Source of the DNA: Alishewanella tabrizica
Lineage (GTDB): Bacteria; Pseudomonadota; Gammaproteobacteria; Enterobacterales; Alteromonadaceae
Reading direction: 5' to 3'
Assembly (NCBI RefSeq): GCF_014652375.1
Contig: NZ_BMYR01000004.1
Coordinates: 248,001 to 312,000 of the forward strand
DNA length: 64,000 bases
Under the pieces are notes generated by a model. That model had not been told where the DNA came from. It did no database searches and was given only the letters and a program-made list of their open reading frames with translations. The position numbers and the translations under genes were made by a program. Positions 10,574 through 19,317 of this stretch are shown piece by piece (position 1 is the first letter of the stretch; every line of letters starts with the position of its first letter).

Positions 10574-13285
10574 CTAAAACAAGGCTACAACCCGTTTCAA
10601 CAACGGTTGCTCCTGCTCTGCCACTGCCCCATGCGCCAGCCAATGGTGTAACAATTGCTCTGCTGAAAGTTGTTGACCAGCATTGTGCTTCAACGTCAGC
10701 AGTGCTAACTGTACCTGCTGTTTTTCAGCCGTATTACTTAGCCCACTGTCTTTGCCACTAACCAGCTCCAGCGCCAATGTTAACTCAGGGCGACTCAAGG
10801 CCGGAGCCTTGATACTCAGCGCATCGCGATAAGCTGCAGGCCATTGTTCTGCCTTTAACTCGCCGGTAGAAAGTGCCGTAAACAGACTATGCAAATCCTG
10901 ACGTTGTTGCTGCTGCAGCTGTTGCTGCAACTGCTGGCTCAATAATTCACTCACTTGCTCATACCGCTGACGCGCATCCGCTAAATCCGGTAACACTAAC
11001 TGCCGTAATTGCTGCTGTAACGCGTTGAGTTCACTTTGCGTTTGTGCTGCCCCAATACGTTCGGCGAGTTGATTAAGCTCCGCACTCACGGCCTGCCAAG
11101 CCATCTGCTCAGCGTGTTGTGTCGATTTAAACTCATCATGGCGTTTTGCAAAAAACGCATCACATAATGCTCTAAACTGTAACCACAACGCTTGATCGTG
11201 TTTTGGCCCAGCAAACCCTAAGGTTTTCCAACGCTGTTGCAAATCTTTCAGAACAATCGCAGTTTGGGCACCATCACTTAACGATAGCGCGGATTCCGCC
11301 TCTGCAATCAAGGCCCGTTTTGCAGCTTCATGGGATTGTTGCGCAGAAACAACTTTGCCACGAATCACCTCTGATAATTGCTGATATTGCTGCTGTAAAA
11401 CTTGGTAATCACGGCGATTCACTGCGCCGGCCTCTCGCCAGCGCTGATTAATTTGCCGAAAACGTTGATCTAGTGTTTTAACATCTAACGCGCTTTCCGC
11501 CAATGCGGTTAATTCCATGATCACACTTTGGCGTTGCTGTAAATGTACTGCACGTTCCGCATCAAGCTGCGCGAATATCGCTCGGCAAGGTTCAAAGGCC
11601 GCTTCACACGCTTGATCAAACGCCTGATTTAACACATCTTCCTGCTCGGGATCGGCCTTACCAAATGAATTCCAGTTGGCACGCGCTAATTTTACCTCGT
11701 CAGCACGGGCTTTCGCATCCGTCACTGGGGTGGCAGCAAGCTGTTGCACCTCTGCTAATAAAGCCTGTTTCCGCGGTGTTGCGATATAATGCTGTAACGA
11801 TTCTAACGCATTATGTAACGCACTGATATCAAGGTACTCTTTTTCAAGTTGTACCTTCGCATGATCAGAAAGTTGTGCGTAATCGTCACTAATACCTTTA
11901 AACAAACCAAATAAAACATTATAGCGTCCCGCAGCATGCAAGCGTTTAAACTCGGCACACTTGCTACGCAGTTGTTTAGTGCCTTTTTGCTGTTGCTGTT
12001 TAATGTCGGCTATTGCGGCTTGCCAATGCTGTTTAACCTGCTGAAATTGTGTATCTAACTCTGCCGATAAACGTAATGATAAGCCTTTACTATGACTACG
12101 CCACGCTTGCAAAAACGCCGTTAATTGCACTTCTGCGCCGTCAAGTTGCTCAAATGACTGCGGCAAAGGATGAACTTGAAACTCTCTGACCAGTTGCGTT
12201 AATGCCGCTAATGCCTTGCTTTGCTGAGGCAATTGCTGACATTGCTGTTGCAACCGTGCTAAGCGCGTTTGTAACGTGTGCAGTTCGGCCTGCGGTAACG
12301 CAGCTTGTGTAGCGTCTTCCTGTAGCGCCTCTACCGCACGGCTTATAATAGCAAACTCGCTCTCGCCTTGCTGGATCTGCACTACCAACTGCTGCTCAAG
12401 CGCCTCTATGGCATGCTCTAATTGCTGGTAACGGGCCACTGCGCGCGCTTTGGCTTCAACAGCGGCTTGAATTTGCGCTAACTCGGAAAGTTTAGGCGCT
12501 AACCAATCGGTTAAACGCGCATCAAGTTGCGCGTATTTAGCGCTAAATTGCTGCGCTTCATCATGTGGTAAACAGGCTAACTCTGTCGCTAAACTCTGCC
12601 ATTGTAAGGCTAATTGTTGCTGTAACTCGGGGATCTCAGCAATGTTACTGCGCTCGCGTAACGCATTTAACTTAGCCAATAGTAACGTTAGCTCTTTGCG
12701 TAACTTTACGGGTTTTAATTTTTGCTCTGCTAACTCGGCTAAGCGCAAGGTTAATTCCGCGGCCAAGGTCGCATTTAGCTGCTTACTGAGTTTTTCTAAC
12801 TGTTTTTCATCGGTAATGTCGGCTAACAATTGCCGCTTAAACACATCAGGAAAATGGCTATCAAGCAAACTTTGCTGAATGAGATCAGCACGCTCTAGGC
12901 GTTGTAATAAGGTAAAGCGCAGCTGAGGATCTTGCTCTTTTAGGGCTAACTGCTCTAACACGGAACTACGGTTGCACTGAGTAATAAATTTATGTTTCAG
13001 ATTATTTTCAACATCGCCTTGCAATAATTGATTAATCAATTGCTGCTCAGCATACTGTTTTAGCCGCTCAGACGCATCATGTTTACTGGCTTGCCACCAC
13101 AAAGCAAAGTCATTTAACTGATGTAAAGCGGCTTTACGAACGGCTTCAGCACCATCGTTAAACGCCAACTCATGCAGTATTTTTTTATGGTCATTGTCGC
13201 TTGCCTGCAACGTAGGTAAAGCTTGTAGACGAATTGCTGCATCTGCATGCTGCCATTTCGGTTTAAACCAGCGTTTAAAGATCAT
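10574..13285 (-). CDS. DUF349 coiled-coil protein
   Basis: A 903-residue soluble protein of unknown function. The N-terminal 250 residues look alpha-helical and HEAT-like (ALHELAFNDGAEAVRKAAL). The rest is Gln- and Leu-rich coiled coil with several DUF349 repeats, recognisable by the W-x-x-x-G then F-x-x-x-C-D-x-F pattern: KLARANWNSFGKADPEQED, QRWREAGAVNRRDYQVLQQQ and QRWKTLGFAGPKHDQALWLQ are three clear copies. The ATG at 13285 overlaps the yeaC stop by 11 bases, so translation is probably coupled. It ends a seven-gene minus-strand run. The family is common in Alteromonadales and Pseudomonas; I assign no activity. Confidence 0.85.
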   Translation of the reverse strand: MIFKRWFKPKWQHADAAIRLQALPTLQASDNDHKKILHELAFNDGAEAVRKAALHQLNDFALWWQASKHDASERLKQYAEQQLINQLLQGDVENNLKHKFITQCNRSSVLEQLALKEQDPQLRFTLLQRLERADLIQQSLLDSHFPDVFKRQLLADITDEKQLEKLSKQLNATLAAELTLRLAELAEQKLKPVKLRKELTLLLAKLNALRERSNIAEIPELQQQLALQWQSLATELACLPHDEAQQFSAKYAQLDARLTDWLAPKLSELAQIQAAVEAKARAVARYQQLEHAIEALEQQLVVQIQQGESEFAIISRAVEALQEDATQAALPQAELHTLQTRLARLQQQCQQLPQQSKALAALTQLVREFQVHPLPQSFEQLDGAEVQLTAFLQAWRSHSKGLSLRLSAELDTQFQQVKQHWQAAIADIKQQQQKGTKQLRSKCAEFKRLHAAGRYNVLFGLFKGISDDYAQLSDHAKVQLEKEYLDISALHNALESLQHYIATPRKQALLAEVQQLAATPVTDAKARADEVKLARANWNSFGKADPEQEDVLNQAFDQACEAAFEPCRAIFAQLDAERAVHLQQRQSVIMELTALAESALDVKTLDQRFRQINQRWREAGAVNRRDYQVLQQQYQQLSEVIRGKVVSAQQSHEAAKRALIAEAESALSLSDGAQTAIVLKDLQQRWKTLGFAGPKHDQALWLQFRALCDAFFAKRHDEFKSTQHAEQMAWQAVSAELNQLAERIGAAQTQSELNALQQQLRQLVLPDLADARQRYEQVSELLSQQLQQQLQQQQRQDLHSLFTALSTGELKAEQWPAAYRDALSIKAPALSRPELTLALELVSGKDSGLSNTAEKQQVQLALLTLKHNAGQQLSAEQLLHHWLAHGAVAEQEQPLLKRVVALF

Positions 13286-13556
13286 CGTGCGTGAACCTTG
13301 CTATAGCGGCAGGATCTGAAAATTGTTTTTTCAGCTCAGCCTTAGATTTGTGTACTATCTGCCCGTCTGGGCCCACAGTGAAAATATCTTGAGATTTTAA
13401 AACTTTAGATTGGTACGCCATCACCAATTGCAATGTTTGAGCCTTTTGATCCTCGGTTAATAAGGATCCATCAGCCCAACGGCCAGTTGCAACAGCGTCA
13501 GAGAGCTTCTCATAGGTTTCAGGCGCCATAGCGCTTACAAGTGAACTAAAGTCCAT
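13275..13556 (-). CDS. yeaC: YeaC, DUF1315 family protein
   Basis: A 93-residue conserved protein of unknown function. It matches E. coli YeaC along its length: an N-terminal MAPETYEKLSDAVATGRW segment, the LTEDQKAQTLQLVMAYQ helix, and a DGQIVHKSKAELKKQF C-terminal part. In E. coli yeaC also lies near ansA and sppA, so the neighbourhood is conserved. It overlaps the DUF349 gene by 11 bases and sits one base after the zinc-ribbon gene, so all three are likely co-translated. Confidence 0.92.
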   Translation of the reverse strand: MDFSSLVSAMAPETYEKLSDAVATGRWADGSLLTEDQKAQTLQLVMAYQSKVLKSQDIFTVGPDGQIVHKSKAELKKQFSDPAAIARFTHDDL

Positions 13557-13557
13557 A

Positions 13558-13884
13558 CTATTTTTTTCGCTTTAACCAAATAATGCGGGCACGACACACC
13601 ACATACCAAAGAAAACCTAGCGCAATCGCTGCCGTAGAAACATATTCGTTGTAACTACCGTTTTCCGGTTGCCACCAATAAAGAATGCCAAAACCAGCCA
13701 AAAACAACAATAACGCTAGCATCGATTGATTCATTAACGATTGCGATTGTCGCAATATTTTTTCCCGATGCTGTGCCGCCAATTTTTCAGGTGTGGCGCC
13801 ACTTAACAATGTTTTGCATTTTGGACATTCAGTTGCTTTATTAGATATGCGATGTTCGCATACCGGACAAGAAATAATGGCCAT
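13558..13884 (-). CDS. Zinc-ribbon membrane protein
   Basis: A 108-residue hypothetical protein. Two CxxC pairs, CPVC at residues 6-9 and CPKC at 20-23, make an N-terminal zinc ribbon. Two hydrophobic segments follow (about 53-68 and 81-99), with a basic C-terminus ending in Lys/Arg. This predicts a small inner-membrane protein with a cytoplasmic metal-binding head. It lies between the M14 peptidase gene (8 bases) and yeaC (1 base). I do not recognise a named family. Confidence 0.75.
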   Translation of the reverse strand: MAIISCPVCEHRISNKATECPKCKTLLSGATPEKLAAQHREKILRQSQSLMNQSMLALLLFLAGFGILYWWQPENGSYNEYVSTAAIALGFLWYVVCRARIIWLKRKK

Positions 13885-13892
13885 GTCAGATC

Positions 13893-15020
13893 CTAACGTA
13901 AATCATCAACAACAGCCAAAATTGCAGTAAGGGAATCTTGGCCAAGCTTCATAGAACGAATATCTGACCAACCAAAAGCTTCATCAGGTAAATTCGCATT
14001 ATCTTTAAATGGCATCTCTAAGGTATAGGCTAAACATGAAAATTGTTCAGCAACCCAATTAGATGCGACAGTTAGATTAGCTTTACCTGGCTCATCTTTA
14101 CCATAGCCAAATTCTGTTTGAAATTCTGGGGTAACCATTACCATGGCGGCTTTAAACGCCTCTTCTAACTGCTGCATTTTACCCGAATAGCTGGGTACAC
14201 CCTCAGCACCAGCGACAAAATTGTATGGCAGATTTTCATCGCCATGCACATCTAGCAACATATCGACACCCAGCGCTAACATTTTCTCACGCACTAAAAA
14301 TACTTCAGGGCTTTGCGCCATAGAAGGATTTTGCCACTCACGGTTTAAGTTAACGCCCGCCGCATTCGTACGTAAATGTCCACGCACGCTGCCATCTGGG
14401 TTCATATTTGGCACAATATAAAATACCGCTTTAGCTAACAAGGCGCGAGCAACACCGTCGTCTTCATCTAATAAACGATCTAAAAACCCTTCAACAAACC
14501 ATTCTGCCATGGTTTCGCCAGGATGCTGTCGCGCAATTATCCAAACCTTTTTCTTGCTGTCGTCAGGCTCCCCGACTACCAGCATGTTCATATCACGACC
14601 ATCTAAGGTTTCACCCAGCTCAACTAATTGACAGTTGTAATCATTTTGCGCTTGATGCAATAAGTCTTGGTGGCGCTCGTAGCTATAAGGCGCAAAATAA
14701 GCAAAGTATACCGATTCAGCTTCTGGATAATGCGTAATGGTAAACGTTTTGCCATCAAATTCGCTTTCTACGCGAAACCACGTTTGTCGATCATAAGACG
14801 CAACAGCTTGATAATCTTTCCAACCATCTGGATAGGCAGAACCTCCGGCATTCACAATGTGCAGTTTATGTACCTGCGCATGTGGCGTATTCAATCGAAA
14901 GTGAAACCATTGATAAAAATCTGATTGATGGTCTTTACGGATAGCCAATTGAATATTTTGTGGATCAGTGGCAGCAATAACCTCAATGTTACCACTGTCA
15001 AAATTACTAGTAATTTTCAT
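13893..15020 (-). CDS. M14 zinc carboxypeptidase, cytosolic carboxypeptidase-like
   Basis: Metallocarboxypeptidase expected to remove C-terminal residues from a peptide or protein. The 375-residue protein has an N-terminal beta-sandwich domain (about 1-125) typical of the cytosolic carboxypeptidase (CCP/AGBL) branch, then the M14 domain. HPGE supplies two zinc ligands, LLDVHGDENL the third His, NLNREW the substrate-binding Asn-Arg, and TLEMPF the catalytic Glu. There is no signal peptide. The ATG at 15020 has AAAGAG 6-11 bases upstream and is preferred over the longer frame from 15059. In eukaryotes this branch trims polyglutamate; the bacterial substrate is unknown. Confidence 0.9.
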   Translation of the reverse strand: MKITSNFDSGNIEVIAATDPQNIQLAIRKDHQSDFYQWFHFRLNTPHAQVHKLHIVNAGGSAYPDGWKDYQAVASYDRQTWFRVESEFDGKTFTITHYPEAESVYFAYFAPYSYERHQDLLHQAQNDYNCQLVELGETLDGRDMNMLVVGEPDDSKKKVWIIARQHPGETMAEWFVEGFLDRLLDEDDGVARALLAKAVFYIVPNMNPDGSVRGHLRTNAAGVNLNREWQNPSMAQSPEVFLVREKMLALGVDMLLDVHGDENLPYNFVAGAEGVPSYSGKMQQLEEAFKAAMVMVTPEFQTEFGYGKDEPGKANLTVASNWVAEQFSCLAYTLEMPFKDNANLPDEAFGWSDIRSMKLGQDSLTAILAVVDDLR

Positions 15021-15108
15021 ATTATTCTCTTTAAGGTATAAATTTCCCGAACATCGCATACCTTGCTAGGTTATCTTTCAAAGCAGGTAGCCGACACGCG
15101 AAGAGGTG

Positions 15109-15360
15109 TTATATTTCAGGATTTTCTCGCACAAAGGCGATATCTGCAAATCCCATTTTACTGAACGTTTGCTGACGGTAGTTTTTTACAGCCGCTTTAT
15201 CTTTCGCAGTGTGGTGTAACTGTTTTTCCATTGCCAAAAAGGCCGTTAAATCGATACCTTCTGCAGCGGCCACGGCTTCGTATAGATCGTAAAAACGATC
15301 ATAACTAAACGCAATTACCTTTTTTTTACCTTTGTAGGTATAACTCACTTGTCTAGCCAA
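15109..15360 (-). CDS. DUF2960 family protein (TTG start)
   Basis: An 83-residue protein that I recognise as the small DUF2960 family of Shewanella and Vibrio relatives; its function is unknown. The sequence starts ARQVSYTYKGKKK, has an SYDRFYDLYEAVAAAEGIDL helix and ends KMGFADIAFVRENPEI. The start is TTG at 15360: AGGAG lies 8 bases upstream and family members begin MARQ. A longer frame from 15432 would run 80 bases into the permease gene. With this TTG the overlap is 8 bases. Confidence 0.8.
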   Translation of the reverse strand: MARQVSYTYKGKKKVIAFSYDRFYDLYEAVAAAEGIDLTAFLAMEKQLHHTAKDKAAVKNYRQQTFSKMGFADIAFVRENPEI

Positions 15361-16222
15361 GCTTAATGCTCCTATGAGGCTTAGCCGAATCACGACACAG
15401 CCATAGCGAAAAGAGTAAAAGAATGAAACCAATACTTAGCGAAGATAAATCAGCAGTACGATTCCATAACAAAAGATTCACCAGCAACCCAGCTGGAATA
15501 AGGGCATTATTCATCACCGCTAGCGCGCCACTGGACACCTGCGCTGCCCCTTTGTTCCATGCATAATATCCCAAACCCGATGCCACCAAGCCCAACCAAA
15601 GGAGTACGGCCCATTGTGTCAGAGTTTGCGGATACTGTGCTGCACCAAAAAACCACCACGCGGGTAATGCAATCAGTAAAGCACCGACATAAAACCAGCC
15701 AAAAGCCAAATGCTGATCCCGCTGACTTGGCTGCGCCATCAGCAATTTTTTGTACCCGACTTGCCCTGCGGCAAAACACAGGTTAGCGCCTTGAACAATC
15801 ATAAATCCCAACCAATAATCTGGCGCGGGGATCCCCTCTCGCATAACGGCCGCTGCCGCCACAGCGCATAAGGCCGCTAACAAAAAACGTGCGTTAAATC
15901 GACCACTGAGTAAATCATATAACAACGTTATATAAATTGGGGTAAAAATAGTAAACACCAATACTTGCGGCACGCTGAGGAATAAAAAGGAGTGATAATA
16001 AAACAAATACATCACACCTAATTGCACAGCGCCGAGTAGCATTAGCGTAATGGCATATCCAGTGTTCCCCCGATAGCGAAGTAAAAACGGCAAAAACACC
16101 AATAAAGCCAGCGCAACACGTGTTACAACAGCAAAATAAGCATCTACTTGCCCGGCTAAATACTCGCCAATCAAACTAAATGAAAAAGCCCATAACAGCG
16201 TCACGCCAACTAAATAACGCAT
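15353..16222 (-). CDS. EamA/DMT superfamily permease
   Basis: An inner-membrane permease of the drug/metabolite transporter superfamily. The 289-residue protein has ten hydrophobic segments in two EamA repeats. The first ends near SGRFNARFLLAALCAVAAAAV and the second contains GLVASGLGYYAWNKGAAQVS, the typical repeat ending. Substrate cannot be read from sequence; carboxylates, amino acids or amines are usual for relatives. Its ATG shares one base with the stop of the acyltransferase gene, so translation is coupled. Confidence 0.88.
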   Translation of the reverse strand: MRYLVGVTLLWAFSFSLIGEYLAGQVDAYFAVVTRVALALLVFLPFLLRYRGNTGYAITLMLLGAVQLGVMYLFYYHSFLFLSVPQVLVFTIFTPIYITLLYDLLSGRFNARFLLAALCAVAAAAVMREGIPAPDYWLGFMIVQGANLCFAAGQVGYKKLLMAQPSQRDQHLAFGWFYVGALLIALPAWWFFGAAQYPQTLTQWAVLLWLGLVASGLGYYAWNKGAAQVSSGALAVMNNALIPAGLLVNLLLWNRTADLSSLSIGFILLLFSLWLCRDSAKPHRSIKLG

Positions 16223-17340
16223 TAAGCAATTTTCGCCTGTTTTTCTACTGGCGCTGCATACATATTAACCAAAAGAGGCCGCGCATCCTCTGGTAGGCTT
16301 GAGAGTTTATCATGCCAAACTTGTCGATGCGTTTCGTCAACGACTTGAGTGCCAACTCCCGCCGCTAAATAGTTAATTGGAAATAAACGATATTGTTGCC
16401 AAATCTGTTGATCAATAAGAGCGGCTAGCGCATCGGCATCATCGGGTATGGCATTTAAGGGTTTTCCAAAGGCCACATGCACCCGCCCTTTAAATCCCAC
16501 AATGCCTTTAATTATCGTATCGATATCCTCAAGTTCACCTTTTTGATAATGTCCATGCTGTTGTTTTTGCCATAGCTCATTTACCTTGTCTTTATCGCAA
16601 GGATCAAATTCATAGGATAAACAGACTGGCACAATATTTAATCCGCTCAGATATTCACTAAAACGCTCACCGCGTTTTTTCCCTTCCATATAAAACATTT
16701 TTAAAATGGCCGGATCGGTCTCATCATTGCCATCTTTGGCGCGCCCTTCCTTTTGTGCGATCCAAATAGACTGACCTTCATCTAGCGAATGTTTAATATA
16801 CCCTGATAATTGCGAGAGGTTTTTAAGCATTTCCCGCGGCCCTTTAGCACCACGTTTCACGATAAAACTTTTATTCAGCTTCATCAGCTCAGTAGCGCAC
16901 GCTTTTCGTAATAAGTTATCGCCAATTGCGATACGTAACGTATCTAATCCTTGCTGATGTAAACTCCAATTGACCAGTGCTGGGTCCATAGCAATATCGC
17001 GATGATTAGAAATAAAAAGATAGGGTTTGCTCGGATCAAGCTGTTCAATACCGCTACATGATACTTGCACGGTAGACTTGGCAATCATTTGCTCCATAAA
17101 GGTAGCAACCTGCAATTGCACTTGATTTACGGTACGAAGTTTTGACCATTTCCGTTTCAAAAAAAACTTTACGCCCGCCGACAATAGCCAACCAAATTTT
17201 CCGGCTAAATGGGGGAAGCGATAATGCAAAATGGCATCAATAAACTCTTGATCAGCAATTAGACGGCTGATGGCGGCTTGCACTTCATCATCATGATAAG
17301 GCCGAATATCGGCATAAGGATCAGTATTAACGTCGGTCAC
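16222..17340 (-). CDS. PlsC-type acyltransferase
   Basis: Glycerolipid acyltransferase family protein of 372 residues. The catalytic H(x)4D box is NHRDIAMD, the second signature includes [13 protein letters not shown], and the third is QKEGRAKDG (the EGR motif). No N-terminal signal is seen, but a hydrophobic, basic stretch near residues 47-66 may bind membrane. The substrate (lysophosphatidate or another acceptor) is not determined; plsC itself would be shorter. The start is GTG at 17340 with a distant AAGG, so the start is uncertain. It is the first gene of the seven-gene run. Confidence 0.85.
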   Translation of the reverse strand: MTDVNTDPYADIRPYHDDEVQAAISRLIADQEFIDAILHYRFPHLAGKFGWLLSAGVKFFLKRKWSKLRTVNQVQLQVATFMEQMIAKSTVQVSCSGIEQLDPSKPYLFISNHRDIAMDPALVNWSLHQQGLDTLRIAIGDNLLRKACATELMKLNKSFIVKRGAKGPREMLKNLSQLSGYIKHSLDEGQSIWIAQKEGRAKDGNDETDPAILKMFYMEGKKRGERFSEYLSGLNIVPVCLSYEFDPCDKDKVNELWQKQQHGHYQKGELEDIDTIIKGIVGFKGRVHVAFGKPLNAIPDDADALAALIDQQIWQQYRLFPINYLAAGVGTQVVDETHRQVWHDKLSSLPEDARPLLVNMYAAPVEKQAKIA

Positions 17341-17502
17341 GCTTGTTTAAACACCTTAAAAAATACATTGGTATATTCTACCCGTTCAGCCAGATTAAAC
17401 CAGAGTGACTGGCGTATTTTGCCGACAACAAAATAATCGCAGAGATATTTTAGATTAATCATGAAAATTTGTAGAAAAAAGCTGCAGTTGCATAAAAGCG
17501 CA

Positions 17503-17530
17503 TTGCAATTAGTTAAAGAATCATTATTAT
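17503..17530 (+). promoter_or_regulatory. tRNA-Pro promoter
   Basis: TTGCAA (17503-17508) and TATTAT (17525-17530) are 16 bases apart and end 11 bases before the tRNA. The stretch after the -10 is G/C-rich, as is usual in stable-RNA promoters under stringent control. Confidence 0.5.
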
Positions 17531-17541
17531 ACGCACCACGT

Positions 17542-17618
<77 letters not shown>

Positions 17619-17631
17619 TTAAATTCTCCTA

Positions 17632-17657
17632 AAAGCCTGCTTTATGCAGGCTTTTTT
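17632..17657 (+). terminator. tRNA-Pro terminator
   Basis: A 9-bp stem (17632-17640 with 17646-17654), a 5-base loop and a T run of about ten, starting 14 bases after the tRNA CCA. Confidence 0.9.
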
Positions 17658-17857
17658 TATGCAAAATTTTCCCTTCTTTCATGGTTTTTGTTTTTATTTT
17701 TTATTCTCTTTCTTGGCAAGTGATGCAGCAACATCTCACTTAAATCATCTTTCTAAAGTTGCATTGTGTTTTAGATTTAATCCAATCATCACAGTTGCTA
17801 CGTATTCTGTGCTAGTCTGTTTCAGATTTAGAAACCTAATCAAAGAGGATAGTATTA

Positions 17858-18547
17858 ATGTTCGTTCAGAAACTGTTGACCTCATTAAGCGCAGCCACCT
17901 TACTTTTGATGTCGCTAAACGCCTTTGCCACCCCGTTCACTCAAGCGCCCTTACCTTATGCCGCTAACGCGCTGGAACCAGCAATTGATGCTAAAACGAT
18001 GGAAATTCATTATGGCCGTCATCATTTAGCCTACATTAATAATTTGAATGCCCAAGTTGAAACCTTTCCTGAATTAGCTACGTTAAATCTCGAGCAAATA
18101 ATGGAAAAAATGTCGACATTCAATGCTGCTGTGCGTAACAACGGCGGTGGGCATTATAATCATCAATTATTTTGGGAATTAATGGCCCCTAACGGCCAAG
18201 GCGGAGCGCCTTCATCCGCATTAAAAGCCGCCATTGAACGTGATTTCGGCTCATTAGATGCAATGAAAACCGCCTTCAATCAAGCTGCGGCTACCCGCTT
18301 TGGTTCGGGTTGGGCATGGGTTGTGGTAAACCAAGACGGTAAATTACAAATAACCTCAACTGCAAATCAAGATAACCCGCTGATGGATGTGGTGACAGAG
18401 CGTGGTAAGCCAATCTTAGCATTGGATGTCTGGGAACATGCCTATTATCTTAATTATCAAAACCGTCGTGGTGATTACAGTCAAGCTTGGTGGCAACTGG
18501 TAAATTGGAATAAAGTGAATCAGTTATTTGAGCAAGCACAACGCTAA
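17858..18547 (+). CDS. Exported Mn-type superoxide dismutase
   Basis: Converts superoxide to oxygen and peroxide. The 229-residue protein has a signal peptide with a hydrophobic core (about residues 6-22) and a probable AFA cleavage site near 24, so it acts in the periplasm. The metal ligands are H51, H102, D190 and H194, with His55 and Tyr59 of the gateway present. NNGGGHYNH (Gly where Fe enzymes have Gln) and STANQD (Gln171 in the C-terminal half) mark the Mn-type arrangement. Cambialistic metal use is possible. It stands alone between the tRNA and yaeQ, with a terminator after it. Naming it sodA or sodB would overstate what is seen. Confidence 0.93.
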   Translation: MFVQKLLTSLSAATLLLMSLNAFATPFTQAPLPYAANALEPAIDAKTMEIHYGRHHLAYINNLNAQVETFPELATLNLEQIMEKMSTFNAAVRNNGGGHYNHQLFWELMAPNGQGGAPSSALKAAIERDFGSLDAMKTAFNQAAATRFGSGWAWVVVNQDGKLQITSTANQDNPLMDVVTERGKPILALDVWEHAYYLNYQNRRGDYSQAWWQLVNWNKVNQLFEQAQR

Positions 18548-18584
18548 TGTAAACCATCGCACAGCGAAAGGTTAATTGCCAAAG

Positions 18585-18614
18585 GCCGCAGTGCTTTGTA
18601 CACTGCGGCTTTTT
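18585..18614 (+). terminator. Terminator after the superoxide dismutase gene
   Basis: A 9-bp stem (18585-18593 with 18601-18609), a 7-base loop and TTTTT, 37 bases after the stop. It leaves about 16 bases before the yaeQ ATG. Confidence 0.85.
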
Positions 18615-18630
18615 ATAGTTGGAAACGCGC

Positions 18631-19179
18631 ATGGCACAGAAAGCCACGGTATTTAAAGTGCAACTGCAAATTGCCGATATGGATCGGCATTATTATGCTG
18701 ATCATAATTTAACCCTAGCTCAGCATCCTTCAGAAAACGATGAGCGCATGATGGTACGTTTATTGGCGTTCGCACTTAATGCCAGCGAGTCATTGCATTT
18801 TACCAAAGGGTTGAGCGGCGAAACAGAACAAGCGGAATTATGGGATTTGGCCTTAGAAGGCACCATTAACTTGTGGATTGAATTTGGTCAATCTGACGAA
18901 AAATGGTTACGAAAAGCCTGCCATAAGGCCAAGCAAGTCATTTTATTTTGTTATGGCGGCCGTGTCGTACCTGTGTGGTGGAAAACCAATAGTGCAGCCC
19001 TAGCGCGTTACGATAACTTAACCGTTATCGATATTCCAGACACGGCCGTAGCGGCGATGGCGACGTTAGTGAATCGTAATATGCAATTACAATGTAATAT
19101 CAGTGAAGGCCAGATATGGCTTTCAGATGCAAATCAAAGTGTATTAATTGAGCCGCAAATTTTAAAACAGGGAAGCTAA
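18631..19179 (+). CDS. yaeQ: YaeQ family protein
   Basis: A conserved 182-residue cytosolic protein (E. coli YaeQ has 181) with a PD-(D/E)XK nuclease-like fold; its role is not settled. It starts MAQKATVFKVQLQIADMDRH as the family does, with SENDERMMVRLLAFAL, the ELWDLALEGTINLWIEFGQ strand-helix region that carries the nuclease-like acidic and Lys-containing positions, and MQLQCNISEGQIWLSD near the end. ATG 18631 is chosen over TTG 18619 because MALKAT-type starts are the rule in the family; GGAA is 6 bases upstream. Confidence 0.94.
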   Translation: MAQKATVFKVQLQIADMDRHYYADHNLTLAQHPSENDERMMVRLLAFALNASESLHFTKGLSGETEQAELWDLALEGTINLWIEFGQSDEKWLRKACHKAKQVILFCYGGRVVPVWWKTNSAALARYDNLTVIDIPDTAVAAMATLVNRNMQLQCNISEGQIWLSDANQSVLIEPQILKQGS

Positions 19180-19263
19180 TACAATTTACAGCTTTACTCG
19201 GAATAGCGTTTTAGTTAGCGCTTTAACTTTAAATAGCACTGCTGATAGCGCTTAACCCCTTAC

Positions 19264-19293
19264 ATAAAAACGCCCTGTAGATCTCACAGGGCG
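19264..19293 (-). terminator. Terminator after the glutathione transferase gene
   Basis: An 8-bp stem (19271-19278 with 19286-19293) is followed on the minus strand by TTTTTAT. It lies 25 bases downstream of the stop. Confidence 0.8.
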
Positions 19294-19317
19294 CTGCTCT
19301 AGAGCAACCATAAATGG

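Noticed and set aside
17644-17967. Reading frame of 107 codons over the start of the superoxide dismutase gene
   Set aside because: It starts in the tRNA terminator, has no ribosome binding site and overlaps a clear gene in another frame.
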